From Steroidobacteraceae bacterium (lineage in GTDB: Bacteria; Pseudomonadota; Gammaproteobacteria; Steroidobacterales; Steroidobacteraceae), in the NCBI GenBank assembly GCA_025458905.1, contig JALORN010000024.1:1-64000 (forward strand): a stretch of DNA of 64,000 nt. Direction: 5' to 3'. Below the pieces are notes generated by a model. The model was not told the DNA's origin and ran no database searches. It was given only the letters and a program-made list of their open reading frames with translations. This document shows, one piece after another, positions 8,209-16,240 of the stretch. Numbering within the stretch: the first letter of the stretch is position 1; each line of letters starts with the position of its first letter. The position numbers and the translations under genes were made by a program.

Positions 8209-9683
8209 ATCCCGTGGGCATCGCCCCGCGGCGGCCGGCCTCGCGTGTCGTGCGCGCCGCACCCGGCGGTCCGGTCCGCGTCACGCTGCAGCGCGCGTCC
8301 GACGCGGCCGAGTGGCGCGATGCGGCCCGGCGCCTGCTCGCGCAGGACACGGACCCGGCGAGGGTCGAGTGGCAGGACGCAGCGGCCGCGCAGGCCTCGC
8401 TGTTCACCACCGGCGACCCGGCGACGGACGCCGCGCCCGTCGTCGCGGACGCCGGTGCGGATCCCTGGCCCTGGCCGGCGCCGTTCGGCGCGCTCGCTCG
8501 CCGCGTGCTCTGCCACCGCGAGCCGGGGCGCCACGCGCTGCTCTACCGCGTCGCGTGGCGGCTGCGCCGCGAACCGCGCCTGCTCGACCTCGCGGCGGAC
8601 CCCGACGTGGCGCGCCTGCACGCGCTGGATCGCGAGGTGCGGCGCGCGGCGCACAAGATGAAGGCGTTCGTGCGCTTCCGGAAGCGGTCCGACGCCGACG
8701 TCTACGTCGCGTGGTTCGACCCGGGCCATCCGCTGCTGCACGCGCTGGCGCGTTTCTTCGTCGGCCGCTTCGCGAGCCTGCGCTGGATCATCGTCACGCC
8801 GGACGCGAGCGCGAGCTGGGACGGCGAGCGCCTCGCGTTCGGCCCGGGCGCGCCGCGGCCCGCAGCTCCCGCCGCCGATCCTTGCGAGGACCTGTGGCGC
8901 ACCTACTACGCGAGCATCTTCAATCCCGCCCGCCTGAAGCTGCGTGCGATGCGGCGCGAGATGCCGCGCCGCTACTGGCGCGACCTGCCGGAAGCGGTGC
9001 TGATCCCGCAGCTCGCCGCGGACGCGACGCGGCGCACGGCCGCGATGCTCGAGGCCGATGCGACCCTCGGGGTGCGCGCGGCGGCGGCGCGCTGCGGGAC
9101 GCTCGACGCGCTCGCCGCGGCCGTGCAGGCCTGCCGTGCCTGCCCTGTCGGCTGCCGCGGCACGCGCGCGGTCGCGGGCGAAGGCCCGAGCGGCGCACGC
9201 CTGATGCTGGTCGGCGAGCAGCCGGGGGACGCCGAGGAGCACGCGGGACGACCGTTCGTGGGGCCCGCGGGCGCGGTGCTGCAGCAGGCGCTGGACGCGG
9301 CCGGGGTGCGGCGCGACGACGCCTACCTCACCAACGCCGTGAAGCACTTCGGGTTCCAGCAGCGGCAGGGACGGCGGCTGCACCGCAGCCCGGACCGCCG
9401 CACGATCGAGCATTGCCGCTGGTGGCTGCTGCGCGAGCGCGAGCTGGTCGAGCCGGTGGCGGTGGTCGCGCTCGGTCGCACGGCCCTCGCGGCCCTGCTC
9501 GGGCCGGATGTGGCGCGCGAGGCCGCGGGCTCGCGCGCGCCGGTGACCACCCACGAGACGAGCGGCGGCCGCGTGATCGCGACGCGCCACCCGGCGCACG
9601 TGCTGCGGGCCGGGGATGCCGCGGCGCGCGCCGAGTCGTACGCTGCGATCGTCGCCGCGCTGCGCACCGCGGCCGGACGCTGA
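8205..9683 (+). CDS. DUF4130 - UdgX-like uracil-DNA glycosylase fusion
   Basis: A 492-residue two-domain protein. Residues about 20-290 are the DUF4130 (TIGR03915-like) domain always linked to the preceding radical SAM family. Residues about 310-490 are a UDG-superfamily domain of UdgX type, with GEQPG at 337-341, an upstream C-x2-C (ACRACPVGC) and a further Cys in IEHC for an FeS cluster. His393 lies in GRRLH, matching the KRRIH-type loop whose His forms a covalent bond with uracil-derived DNA in characterised UdgX. The start is a GTG overlapping the upstream TGA. The gene ends one base short of the convergent kinase gene. Covalent trapping activity is inferred from the motif. Confidence 0.9.
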   Translation: MNPVGIAPRRPASRVVRAAPGGPVRVTLQRASDAAEWRDAARRLLAQDTDPARVEWQDAAAAQASLFTTGDPATDAAPVVADAGADPWPWPAPFGALARRVLCHREPGRHALLYRVAWRLRREPRLLDLAADPDVARLHALDREVRRAAHKMKAFVRFRKRSDADVYVAWFDPGHPLLHALARFFVGRFASLRWIIVTPDASASWDGERLAFGPGAPRPAAPAADPCEDLWRTYYASIFNPARLKLRAMRREMPRRYWRDLPEAVLIPQLAADATRRTAAMLEADATLGVRAAAARCGTLDALAAAVQACRACPVGCRGTRAVAGEGPSGARLMLVGEQPGDAEEHAGRPFVGPAGAVLQQALDAAGVRRDDAYLTNAVKHFGFQQRQGRRLHRSPDRRTIEHCRWWLLRERELVEPVAVVALGRTALAALLGPDVAREAAGSRAPVTTHETSGGRVIATRHPAHVLRAGDAAARAESYAAIVAALRTAAGR

Positions 9684-9684
9684 G

Positions 9685-12027
9685 TCAGCCGCCGACCGCG
9701 GCGGCCGCGGCCGGGCCGCCCGGCAGCCCGCGCAGGATCGCCTCAATCAGCTCCTCCGGATCGACGGGCTTGGTCAGGTGCTCGTCGATGCCTGCGTCGC
9801 GGCTGCGTGCCCGGTCGACCTCCTGGCCCCAGCCGGTCACGGCGATCAGGCGCATGTCGCGACCCCAGGTCTCGGCGCGCAGGCGGCGGGCGACGTCGTG
9901 GCCGTTCATCAGCGGCAGGCCGAGGTCGAGCAGCGCGACGTCGGGGCGCATCAACTCGGCGATCTCGACGGCGGTGCGGCCGTCGTAGGCGACGCGGGTG
10001 TCGAAGCCCGCGAGCCGCAGCATCTGGGCGAGCGAATCGGCGGCGTCGACGTTGTCGTCGACCACCAGCAGCCGCCTGGCGCGGGCGCCGAGCGTGGCGA
10101 TGCGCTCCGGCCCGGCGAGCGGGGCGACGACGGCCTGGGGTTGCGCGACGGCGCGCGGCAGGCGCAGGACGAACTCGCTGCCGTGGCCGCGCCCGCCGCT
10201 GGTGGCCGAGAGGCTGCCGCCATGCAGCGCCGCGAGCTGCCGTGCCAGCGACAGCCCGATGCCGAGGCCGCCGGTCGGGCCGCTGCTGCGCTCGCCCTGC
10301 ACGAAGGGGTCGAAGATCCGTGGCAGCAGCTCCGGCGGGATGCCGATGCCGTCGTCGCGCACGCGCACCACGACTTCCTCGGTGCCGTCGCTGCCCCGCT
10401 CGAGACCCGCGCGCACGGTGATGCGGCCGCCGGCGGGCGTGAAGCGCACCGCATTGCTCAGCAGGTTGCCGATCACCTGTACCAGGCGGGTGGAGTCGCC
10501 GTCGACGGTCAATGGCGCGGCCGGCAGGTGCACGTCGATGCCGTGCCCGGCAGCCTCGGCGAGTGGCTGGGCGGCCTCGACGGCCGATTCGACCAGGGGC
10601 CGCAGGTCGAGCACGCTGCGGCGCAGCTCGAGCGCGCCACGCGTGACGCGCGACACGTCGAGCAGGTCGTCGAGCAGGCGCGACATGTGCGCGAGCTGCC
10701 GGTCGATCATCCGCCGCGCGTCGGCGAGCAGCGGCGCCGGGGTGTTGGGCCGGAACACGTAGCTGGCGTAGCGGATCGGCGCGAGCGGGTTGCGCAGCTC
10801 GTGCGCGAGCGTCGCGATGAACTCGTCCTTGCGGCGGCTCGCCTCGCGCAGCTCCTCCTCGAGCGCGCGGCGGTGGGTGACGTCGTTGACGACGGCCACC
10901 CAGCCCTCGACCGTGCCGTCGCGCGCGACCACCGGCGTGTAGGCAGCGTGGATCCAGCGCGGGCCGATCGTCCTGAAGTTCACGGACTCCTCGAACTCGA
11001 ACGACTCGCCGGCCAGCGCACGCTCGAGATGCGGCTTCAGGCGCGCGAAGCCGCCCTCGCCGATCACCTCGACGATCGGCACGCCGCGCAACTCGTCGAT
11101 GCCGCGACCGACCCAGGCGAGGTAGGCGCGGTTCGCCCACACGTAGCGATGCTGGCGATCGCCGCGCACGACGCCCGTGGTCATCAGGCCGGTGACCAGC
11201 TCGAGCTCTTCGCGCGCCCGGGCGTGCGCCCGCTCGGCGGCACGGCGGCGGCTCACGTCGAGGTTGAACCCGGCCCAGGACTCGATCGAGCCGTCCGCGG
11301 CCCGCAGCGCGACGCCGCGGCTCCAGATGGTGCGCACCGAACCGTCGGCGCCGGCGGCGTCGAACTCCCAGTCGAAATCCTCGCCGGTGCGGCAGCAACG
11401 CTCCCAGCGGGCCCTGGCCTCGGCGATCCGCTCGGGTGGCTCGACGAGGTTCGAGTGCCAGTCGCCGCCGGTCCACTGCTCGAAGGTACGGCCGAGGAAG
11501 TTCAGCAGCCGCGGACTCACGAAGGTGACCCGGCCGGTCGCATCGCCGCTCCACATGCCGAAGTCGAAGGCCTCGCCGACGGTGCGGTAGCGCCGCTCGC
11601 TGCTCGCGAGCGCCTCGCGGGTCGCGGTCTGCTCGGCGAGCGAGCGCCGCAGCGAGGCCTCGCGCTGGTGCACGCGGCGCACCAGCAGGACGATGCCGGC
11701 GCAGATGGCGACGAAGAACACGAGTTCGACGGCGTCCTTGCCGCCGGCGGCGAGCAGGGTGCCGCGCGGCTCGACGAACATCCAGTTGCCACCGAGGAAG
11801 CCGAGCACGGCGACGGCGACCGCCGGGACGACGCCGAGGAACCAGCCGACGACCCCCACCGCGAGGTAGATGGTGCCGAACGGGTAGCGCAACCCGAGCA
11901 CGGGATCGAGCGCGAGGCGCAGCACGAGCGCAGCGGCGAGCAGCGTTCCGGCGAGTGCCCAGGCCTGCCAGGACCCCCGCGGGGTCGTGAGATTCACTGG
12001 ATCGTTCCCCGTCGATGCGCGCGACAC
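9685..12027 (-). CDS. hybrid sensor histidine kinase/response regulator (DUF4118, PAS-PAS, HisKA, HATPase, REC)
   Basis: A 780-residue membrane sensor. The N-terminal transmembrane segments (about 20-115) resemble the DUF4118 module of KdpD-like kinases. Two PAS domains (about 145-265 and 275-385) precede the phospho-acceptor His409 in ATLAHELRNPLAPI. The HATPase N and G boxes follow (NLLSNAVRF, DDGIGIP, GLGIGLSLA), then a C-terminal receiver with Asp701 in LLDLGLPLMNG. No separate output regulator is adjacent, so the phosphate presumably passes to a distant partner. The GTG at 12027 has a gaagg upstream; a second GTG at 11997 with ggggaa is an equally plausible start. Confidence 0.92.
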   Translation of the reverse strand: MSRASTGNDPVNLTTPRGSWQAWALAGTLLAAALVLRLALDPVLGLRYPFGTIYLAVGVVGWFLGVVPAVAVAVLGFLGGNWMFVEPRGTLLAAGGKDAVELVFFVAICAGIVLLVRRVHQREASLRRSLAEQTATREALASSERRYRTVGEAFDFGMWSGDATGRVTFVSPRLLNFLGRTFEQWTGGDWHSNLVEPPERIAEARARWERCCRTGEDFDWEFDAAGADGSVRTIWSRGVALRAADGSIESWAGFNLDVSRRRAAERAHARAREELELVTGLMTTGVVRGDRQHRYVWANRAYLAWVGRGIDELRGVPIVEVIGEGGFARLKPHLERALAGESFEFEESVNFRTIGPRWIHAAYTPVVARDGTVEGWVAVVNDVTHRRALEEELREASRRKDEFIATLAHELRNPLAPIRYASYVFRPNTPAPLLADARRMIDRQLAHMSRLLDDLLDVSRVTRGALELRRSVLDLRPLVESAVEAAQPLAEAAGHGIDVHLPAAPLTVDGDSTRLVQVIGNLLSNAVRFTPAGGRITVRAGLERGSDGTEEVVVRVRDDGIGIPPELLPRIFDPFVQGERSSGPTGGLGIGLSLARQLAALHGGSLSATSGGRGHGSEFVLRLPRAVAQPQAVVAPLAGPERIATLGARARRLLVVDDNVDAADSLAQMLRLAGFDTRVAYDGRTAVEIAELMRPDVALLDLGLPLMNGHDVARRLRAETWGRDMRLIAVTGWGQEVDRARSRDAGIDEHLTKPVDPEELIEAILRGLPGGPAAAAAVGG

Positions 12028-12096
12028 GCTCGCGCCTTCGTGTCCCGCACTGCCCGGGCCCGGGGCGATGATCGCAGAGCACGCGGGCCCGGCTCT

Positions 12097-12112
12097 GTAG
12101 GCATCCGCCTAC
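12097..12112. promoter_or_regulatory. 16-bp inverted repeat in the histidine kinase/ada divergent region
   Basis: GTAGGC-ATCC-GCCTAC is a perfect 6-bp-arm inverted repeat in the 178-bp region between the divergent kinase and ada genes. It could be an operator or a small hairpin in the leader of either gene. Nothing else recognisable was found in 12028-12205. Confidence 0.3.
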
Positions 12113-12205
12113 TCGCGCGGCAGAATTCGACAGCAAGAAGCGGATGGCGGCCGCCGTGGCGCGGACCGACGATGTCGTTGCGCTCCGTCACCCGCGAGCA
12201 GGACC

Positions 12206-13396
12206 ATGGCAAATCGACGCAGCACCCCGGACCGGCAGCCGGCCCCCAAGGGCGCGGCCCGCCAGACGCTGGAGGACCCACGCTGGGCTGCGGTGCTGGC
12301 GCGCGACGCCAGCGCCGACGGCCGCTTCGTGTATTCAGTGCGCACGACCGGTGTGTATTGCCGCCCGTCCTGCGGCTCGCGACGGGCGCGGCCCGAGAAC
12401 GTGCGCTTCCACGTGGATGCGGCCGCGGCCGAGCTCGCGGGGTTTCGCGCCTGCAGGCGCTGCGAGCCGGACCGGCCGCCTGCGTCGCGACGACAGGCGG
12501 GCCTGGTGGCGCGCGCCTGCCGGGCCATCGAGGCGGCCGAGGCGCCGCCCTCGCTCGGGTCGCTGGCGCAGGCCGCGGGGCTCAGCGCGTACCACTTCCA
12601 CCGCGTGTTCAAGGCGGTCACCGGCCTGACGCCACGGGGCTACGCGCTCGCGCAGCGCAGCCGGCGACTGCGCGAGCGGCTCGACCCGGTGCGCGGTGCA
12701 CGCACGGTGACCGACGCGCTGTTCGACGCGGGGTTCAATTCCGGCGCGCGCGCCTACGCGCAGGCGCCGGGGCAGCTCGGCATGACGCCCTCGGCGTACC
12801 GGCGCGGCGGCGCCGACGTGCGGATCCGCTTCGCGGTCGGCCAGTGCTCGCTGGGGTCCGTGCTGGTGGCGCAGAGCGGGCGTGGCCTGTGCGCAATACT
12901 GCTCGGCGACGAGCCCGAGGCGCTGGTCCGCGACCTGGAGGATCGCTTCCCGCACGCGGAGCTGGTGGGCGGTGACGCGGAATTCGAGCGCGTGGTCGCG
13001 GCCGTGGTGGGGTTCGTGGAGGCGCCGCGACTCGGCCTCGAGCTGCCGCTCGACATCCGTGGCACCGCGTTCCAGCAGCGCGTGTGGCAGGCGCTGCGCG
13101 CGCTGCCACCCGGCCAGACGACCAGCTACGCGGAGCTCGCCCGCCGCATCGGTGCGCCCTCCTCGACCCGGGCCGTCGCCGCCGCCTGCGCGGCCAATGC
13201 GCTCGCGGTGGCGATCCCCTGCCATCGGGTGGTGCGCACCGACGGCAGCCTGTCCGGCTACCGCTGGGGTGTGGAGCGCAAGCGGCGCCTCCTGCAGCGC
13301 GAGTCGACCGCAGAAGGCGAAGAAGGGGACGGATTGGAAAAAGGGGACGGATTTATTTTCCGGGATCGGGTCCATGGACCCGATCCCGGAAAATAA
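12206..13396 (+). CDS. ada: Ada: methylphosphotriester/O6-methylguanine-DNA methyltransferase and transcriptional activator
   Basis: Direct reversal of DNA alkylation combined with activation of the adaptive response. The N-terminal zinc module has Cys52, Cys56, Cys83 and Cys86 with the same spacing as E. coli Ada (C38/42/69/72); Cys52 would accept the phosphotriester methyl. An AraC-type HTH region spans about 95-190. The C-terminal O6-methylguanine domain has the PCHRVV active site at Cys339. The normal domain ends near residue 366 (KRRLLQRE). The last 30 residues are encoded by the downstream dispersed repeat, which also supplies the TAA stop. The start has an agcagga leader. Confidence 0.93.
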   Translation: MANRRSTPDRQPAPKGAARQTLEDPRWAAVLARDASADGRFVYSVRTTGVYCRPSCGSRRARPENVRFHVDAAAAELAGFRACRRCEPDRPPASRRQAGLVARACRAIEAAEAPPSLGSLAQAAGLSAYHFHRVFKAVTGLTPRGYALAQRSRRLRERLDPVRGARTVTDALFDAGFNSGARAYAQAPGQLGMTPSAYRRGGADVRIRFAVGQCSLGSVLVAQSGRGLCAILLGDEPEALVRDLEDRFPHAELVGGDAEFERVVAAVVGFVEAPRLGLELPLDIRGTAFQQRVWQALRALPPGQTTSYAELARRIGAPSSTRAVAAACAANALAVAIPCHRVVRTDGSLSGYRWGVERKRRLLQRESTAEGEEGDGLEKGDGFIFRDRVHGPDPGK

Positions 13397-13455
13397 ATCC
13401 GTCCCCTTTTTCCAATCCGTCTCCGTCCCCTTTTTCCAATCCGTCCCCTTTTTCG
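13322..13455. repeat. dispersed GGGGACNGATTTATTTT repeat, locus 2 (nested inverted cluster between ada and the Anbu gene)
   Basis: Several AAAAAGGGGACGGATT units are arranged as two long inverted arms, with an extra unit on the right (to 13455). The left arm runs inside the ada reading frame and codes for its C-terminal tail. The right end touches the stop codon of the convergent peptidase gene (13456-13458). Poly-T/poly-A tracts and long complementary arms mean it could also serve as a bidirectional terminator. Confidence 0.85.
13328..13421. repeat. 94-bp perfect palindrome within repeat locus 2
   Basis: Reading outwards from the central CCATGG (13372-13377), every base pairs up to 13328 and 13421, giving 47-bp arms without a spacer. 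The core CCGGGATCGGGTCC and its complement are not part of the common repeat unit. The outer arms are two GGGGACGGATT units. Palindromes this long are usually unstable in vivo, which makes its survival notable. Confidence 0.85.
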
Positions 13456-14190
13456 CTAGGAGGAGAGGTCGGGGTTGGGGAGGGCGTGGAAGGCGTGGCG
13501 CAGGCTGTCGCTCCAGCCGGAGCGGATCATGCGGAAATACTGGTCGTCGACGGTGACGTTGCGGTGCAGCAGCACCCGCAGTGCGTCGCGCCGCACGCAG
13601 ACGAGGTCGAGCGGCGGTCCGACCGAGAGGTTGGAGCGGATCGTCGAGTCCATCGAGATCAGCGCGCACTTGGCGGCCTCGGCGAGGCTCGAGGAACGGG
13701 TGATCACGCGGTCGAGGATCGGCTTGCCGTACTTCGACTCGCCGATCTGGAAATACGGCGTGTCGAGCGTCGCCTCGATGAAGTTGCCGGCGGCGTAGAT
13801 GTTGAAGAGCCGCGGCGGCTCGCCGGCGATCTGGCCGCCGAGGATGAAGGCGGCGTTGAAGTCGATGCCATGCTCGCGGAACGCCTGGGCATCGCGCCGG
13901 TGCACCTCGCGCAGCGCCTCGCCGACGAGGCCCGCCGCCTCGAACAGGTTGTGGGCCGTGTACAGGCTCGGGCGGCCATCGGAATGGGTGACCTGCTCGT
14001 GCAGGACGTGCAGCGTCGACTGGGCGACCGCGAGGTTGCCGGAGGTCATGATGACGAGCACGCGGTCGCCCGGCCTCTCGAACACGTGCATCTTGCGGAA
14101 CGTGTTGATGTGGTCCACGCCGGCGTTGGTGCGGGAGTCCGAGAGGAAGACGAGGCCCGTGTCGAGCAGGGCGGCGACGCAGTAGGTCAT
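13456..14190 (-). CDS. Anbu-type proteasome-like peptidase (family T1)
   Basis: A 244-residue member of the ancestral beta-subunit (Anbu) branch of Ntn-hydrolase proteasome homologues. The conserved start MTYCVAALLDTGLVFLSDSRTNAG exposes Thr2 as the predicted nucleophile after Met removal. The frame is open upstream, but only the ATG at 14190 gives this N-terminus. Anbu genes usually sit with transglutaminase, alpha-E and ATP-grasp genes; none of these is here, so this copy is solitary. The stop TAG is directly followed by the repeat cluster that also forms the end of the convergent ada gene. Substrates of Anbu are not known. Confidence 0.87.
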   Translation of the reverse strand: MTYCVAALLDTGLVFLSDSRTNAGVDHINTFRKMHVFERPGDRVLVIMTSGNLAVAQSTLHVLHEQVTHSDGRPSLYTAHNLFEAAGLVGEALREVHRRDAQAFREHGIDFNAAFILGGQIAGEPPRLFNIYAAGNFIEATLDTPYFQIGESKYGKPILDRVITRSSSLAEAAKCALISMDSTIRSNLSVGPPLDLVCVRRDALRVLLHRNVTVDDQYFRMIRSGWSDSLRHAFHALPNPDLSS

Positions 14191-14288
14191 GCCCGATTCT
14201 ACTTCCGGGCCTGCCGCTGCTGCATCTGGCGCGGCGTCGGCACCGCGTCTCGGCGATGCGCCGGCGGGCATGCATGGCCCTTGCGGCT

Positions 14289-14762
14289 TCAGCGGCGCAG
14301 CATGCCCGCCGTGTCTGCCACTGCGGCCGCCGCGAGCCGTGCCGCGGCCCACTCGACCACCGGCAGCACCCGCGGCGACACCAGGTCGAGCGCCTGCTCG
14401 TAGTCGACCCAGCGCCACTCGTGGTGCTCGGGCTTGCCGAGTTCGGGCACGACCGGCAGCGTGACGCGCGCCGTGCGCGTCACGCCGAGGTAGTAGCGCG
14501 CGACCTTGTTGCGGGCATAGGGCCCGGTCTCGATGAAGTCGTGGCCGAGCGGGAACTCGAGGTCGGCGATGGTGCTCTCCTCGCGGACCTCGCGCACCGC
14601 GGCGGCGAACGGGTCCTCGCCCGGCTCCACCATGCCCTTCGGGAAGTCCCAGCTGCGGTAGACGCGCAGCAGCAGGAACAGCCAGCCTGCGGCGGCATCG
14701 TGGCGCGCGACCGCCACGCCCGCGGACAGATGCGGCGCGGAGGTGGCGGGAGCCGGCGGCAT
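14289..14762 (-). CDS. NUDIX hydrolase
   Basis: A 157-residue pyrophosphohydrolase, probably acting on a nucleoside-diphosphate derivative. The Nudix box is complete: GMVEPGEDPFAAAVREVREE with the catalytic REVREE, around residues 52-75. It resembles the Ap4A/diadenosine-hydrolase-like bacterial group, but the substrate cannot be assigned. The ATG at 14762 is the first in frame just before the conserved domain. The YciI gene ends 14 bp upstream on the same strand, so the two are probably one operon. Confidence 0.85.
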   Translation of the reverse strand: MPPAPATSAPHLSAGVAVARHDAAAGWLFLLLRVYRSWDFPKGMVEPGEDPFAAAVREVREESTIADLEFPLGHDFIETGPYARNKVARYYLGVTRTARVTLPVVPELGKPEHHEWRWVDYEQALDLVSPRVLPVVEWAAARLAAAAVADTAGMLRR

Positions 14763-14776
14763 CGGCGGCGCGGGCG

Positions 14777-15139
14777 CTACCAGATCTTGCCGCCGATGTA
14801 CTTCCCGGCGGCGGGCAGGTGCGGGAAGTACTCGACGGACTCGAAGGCGCCGGCCTGGTAGAAGGGGTCGTTCTCGATGATCTCGCGCGCGCGCGCCAGG
14901 CTGCGGGTGTGCAGCAGGTAGAGGCTGCCGACCGTGTGCTTGCCCGAGTCGTCGAACAGCGGGCCGGCGACGTTGAGGTCGCCGAGCACGGTCTCGATGT
15001 AGGCGAGGTGCGCCTGGGTGGCCGAGGCGCGCGCCGCGGCGCCGTTCGGCCCGTCGCGGCAGACCACGACGTACGCGGTGCTCTCGTAGGGCTGGCGGGA
15101 GGTCCTCGGTGCCTGGCCGGCGGTGTCGTGGGCGCTCAT
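14777..15139 (-). CDS. YciI-family protein
   Basis: A 120-residue small ferredoxin-like alpha/beta-barrel protein. The YCII signature is visible: AYVVVCRDGPNG, then AHLAYIE, then SLYLLHTRSLARAREIIENDPFYQAGAFESVEYFPH. The conserved His and Asp of the family (in AHLAYIE and ENDPF) suggest an unknown enzymatic role; no reaction is established for most members. It lies upstream of the NUDIX gene on the same strand and divergent from oxyR. Confidence 0.85.
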   Translation of the reverse strand: MSAHDTAGQAPRTSRQPYESTAYVVVCRDGPNGAAARASATQAHLAYIETVLGDLNVAGPLFDDSGKHTVGSLYLLHTRSLARAREIIENDPFYQAGAFESVEYFPHLPAAGKYIGGKIW

Positions 15140-15281
15140 GGCCGGAGATCGTAGCAGGCTCCACCACGGGCCGTGTCACGCCGCCCGTTGCCCCCGCGCG
15201 CGGGCGCTCGCCGCCGGGTGGGCGGGGGGCGGCAGAGCGGCTGGCCCTGGTTGGCGCAGACACTGATTGATGCGATGCTTT

Positions 15282-15300
15282 CGATAGACGAGATAAATCG
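15282..15300. promoter_or_regulatory. candidate LysR-type (T-N11-A) operator upstream of oxyR
   Basis: CGAT-N11-ATCG forms an inverted T-N11-A motif, the general binding pattern of LysR-type regulators, 20-38 bp upstream of the chosen oxyR start. OxyR commonly represses its own gene. The motif is short and could arise by chance, so this is a candidate only. Confidence 0.3.
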
Positions 15301-15319
15301 GATCCGGGAAAGGCTGCGG

Positions 15320-16237
15320 ATGGCGGACATCAAGCTCAAGGACCTGCGCTACCTGGTCGCGCTCGCGGACACGCGGCACTTCGGCAAGGCCGCCGAGCGC
15401 TGCTTCGTCAGCCAGCCGACGCTGTCGGCGCAGCTGAAGAAGCTCGAGGACTACCTCGGCGTGACGCTGGTGGAGCGCCAGCCCAAGCACGCGATGCTGA
15501 CGCCGGCGGGCGAGGCGATCGTGTCGCGCGCGCGGCGCATCATCGAGTCGAGCGACGAGGTGGTGGAGATCGCCCGCTCGCACCGCGACCCGCTCGCGGG
15601 ACGGCTGCGCCTCGCGCTGCTGCCGACCATCGGCCCCTACCTGCTGCCGGCGATCGCGCCGCGGATCCGCAAGGCGCTGCCGCGACTCGAGCTGATGCTC
15701 TACGAATACCAGACCGGGCCGATGCTCGAGAAGCTGCGCGCCGGCGACATCGACATCGGGGTGCTGGCGCTGCCGGTCGACATCGACGGCCTCGAGTCGC
15801 GGCCGCTGTACGACGAGCCGTTCGTGCTCGCGGCGCCCGCGAACCATCCGCTCGCGCAGAAGGCCCAGGTGAAGGCCGGCGACCTCGAGGGCGCGACGCT
15901 GCTGCTGCTCGAGGACGGCCACTGCCTGCGCGACCATGCCCTCGAGGTCTGCAGCCGCGTCGACGTGCACGAGAAGCAGGACTTCCGCGCGACCAGCCTC
16001 GAGACGCTGCGACAGATGGTCGCCGCGGGCGCCGGCGTGACGCTGCTGCCGGAGCTCGCGACGCTCGGCCCGTACGCGTCGGTGCGCGGCATGGTGGTGC
16101 GGCCCTTCGCGAAGCCCGCGCCGACGCGGCAGATCGGCGCGGTGTGGCGCCGGACGCACCCCCGGCAGAACGCGATCGCCGCGGTCGCCGAGGTGATCGC
16201 CGGCCACGCGCCGCTACTGGCGCGCGGGCGCGGCTGA
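15320..16237 (+). CDS. oxyR: OxyR, hydrogen-peroxide-sensing LysR-type activator
   Basis: A 305-residue regulator of the peroxide response. The N-terminal winged HTH is DLRYLVALADTRHFGKAAER...SQPTLSAQLKKLE. The redox pair Cys202 and Cys211 lies in GHCLRDHALEVC with the 9-residue spacing of E. coli OxyR C199/C208. The ATG at 15320 has GGGAAAGG about seven bases upstream and gives the family N-terminus MADIKLKDLRYL. An in-frame ATG at 15275 would add 15 residues and engulf the candidate operator. The hydrolase gene follows after three bases. Confidence 0.92.
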   Translation: MADIKLKDLRYLVALADTRHFGKAAERCFVSQPTLSAQLKKLEDYLGVTLVERQPKHAMLTPAGEAIVSRARRIIESSDEVVEIARSHRDPLAGRLRLALLPTIGPYLLPAIAPRIRKALPRLELMLYEYQTGPMLEKLRAGDIDIGVLALPVDIDGLESRPLYDEPFVLAAPANHPLAQKAQVKAGDLEGATLLLLEDGHCLRDHALEVCSRVDVHEKQDFRATSLETLRQMVAAGAGVTLLPELATLGPYASVRGMVVRPFAKPAPTRQIGAVWRRTHPRQNAIAAVAEVIAGHAPLLARGRG

Positions 16238-16240
16238 ACG

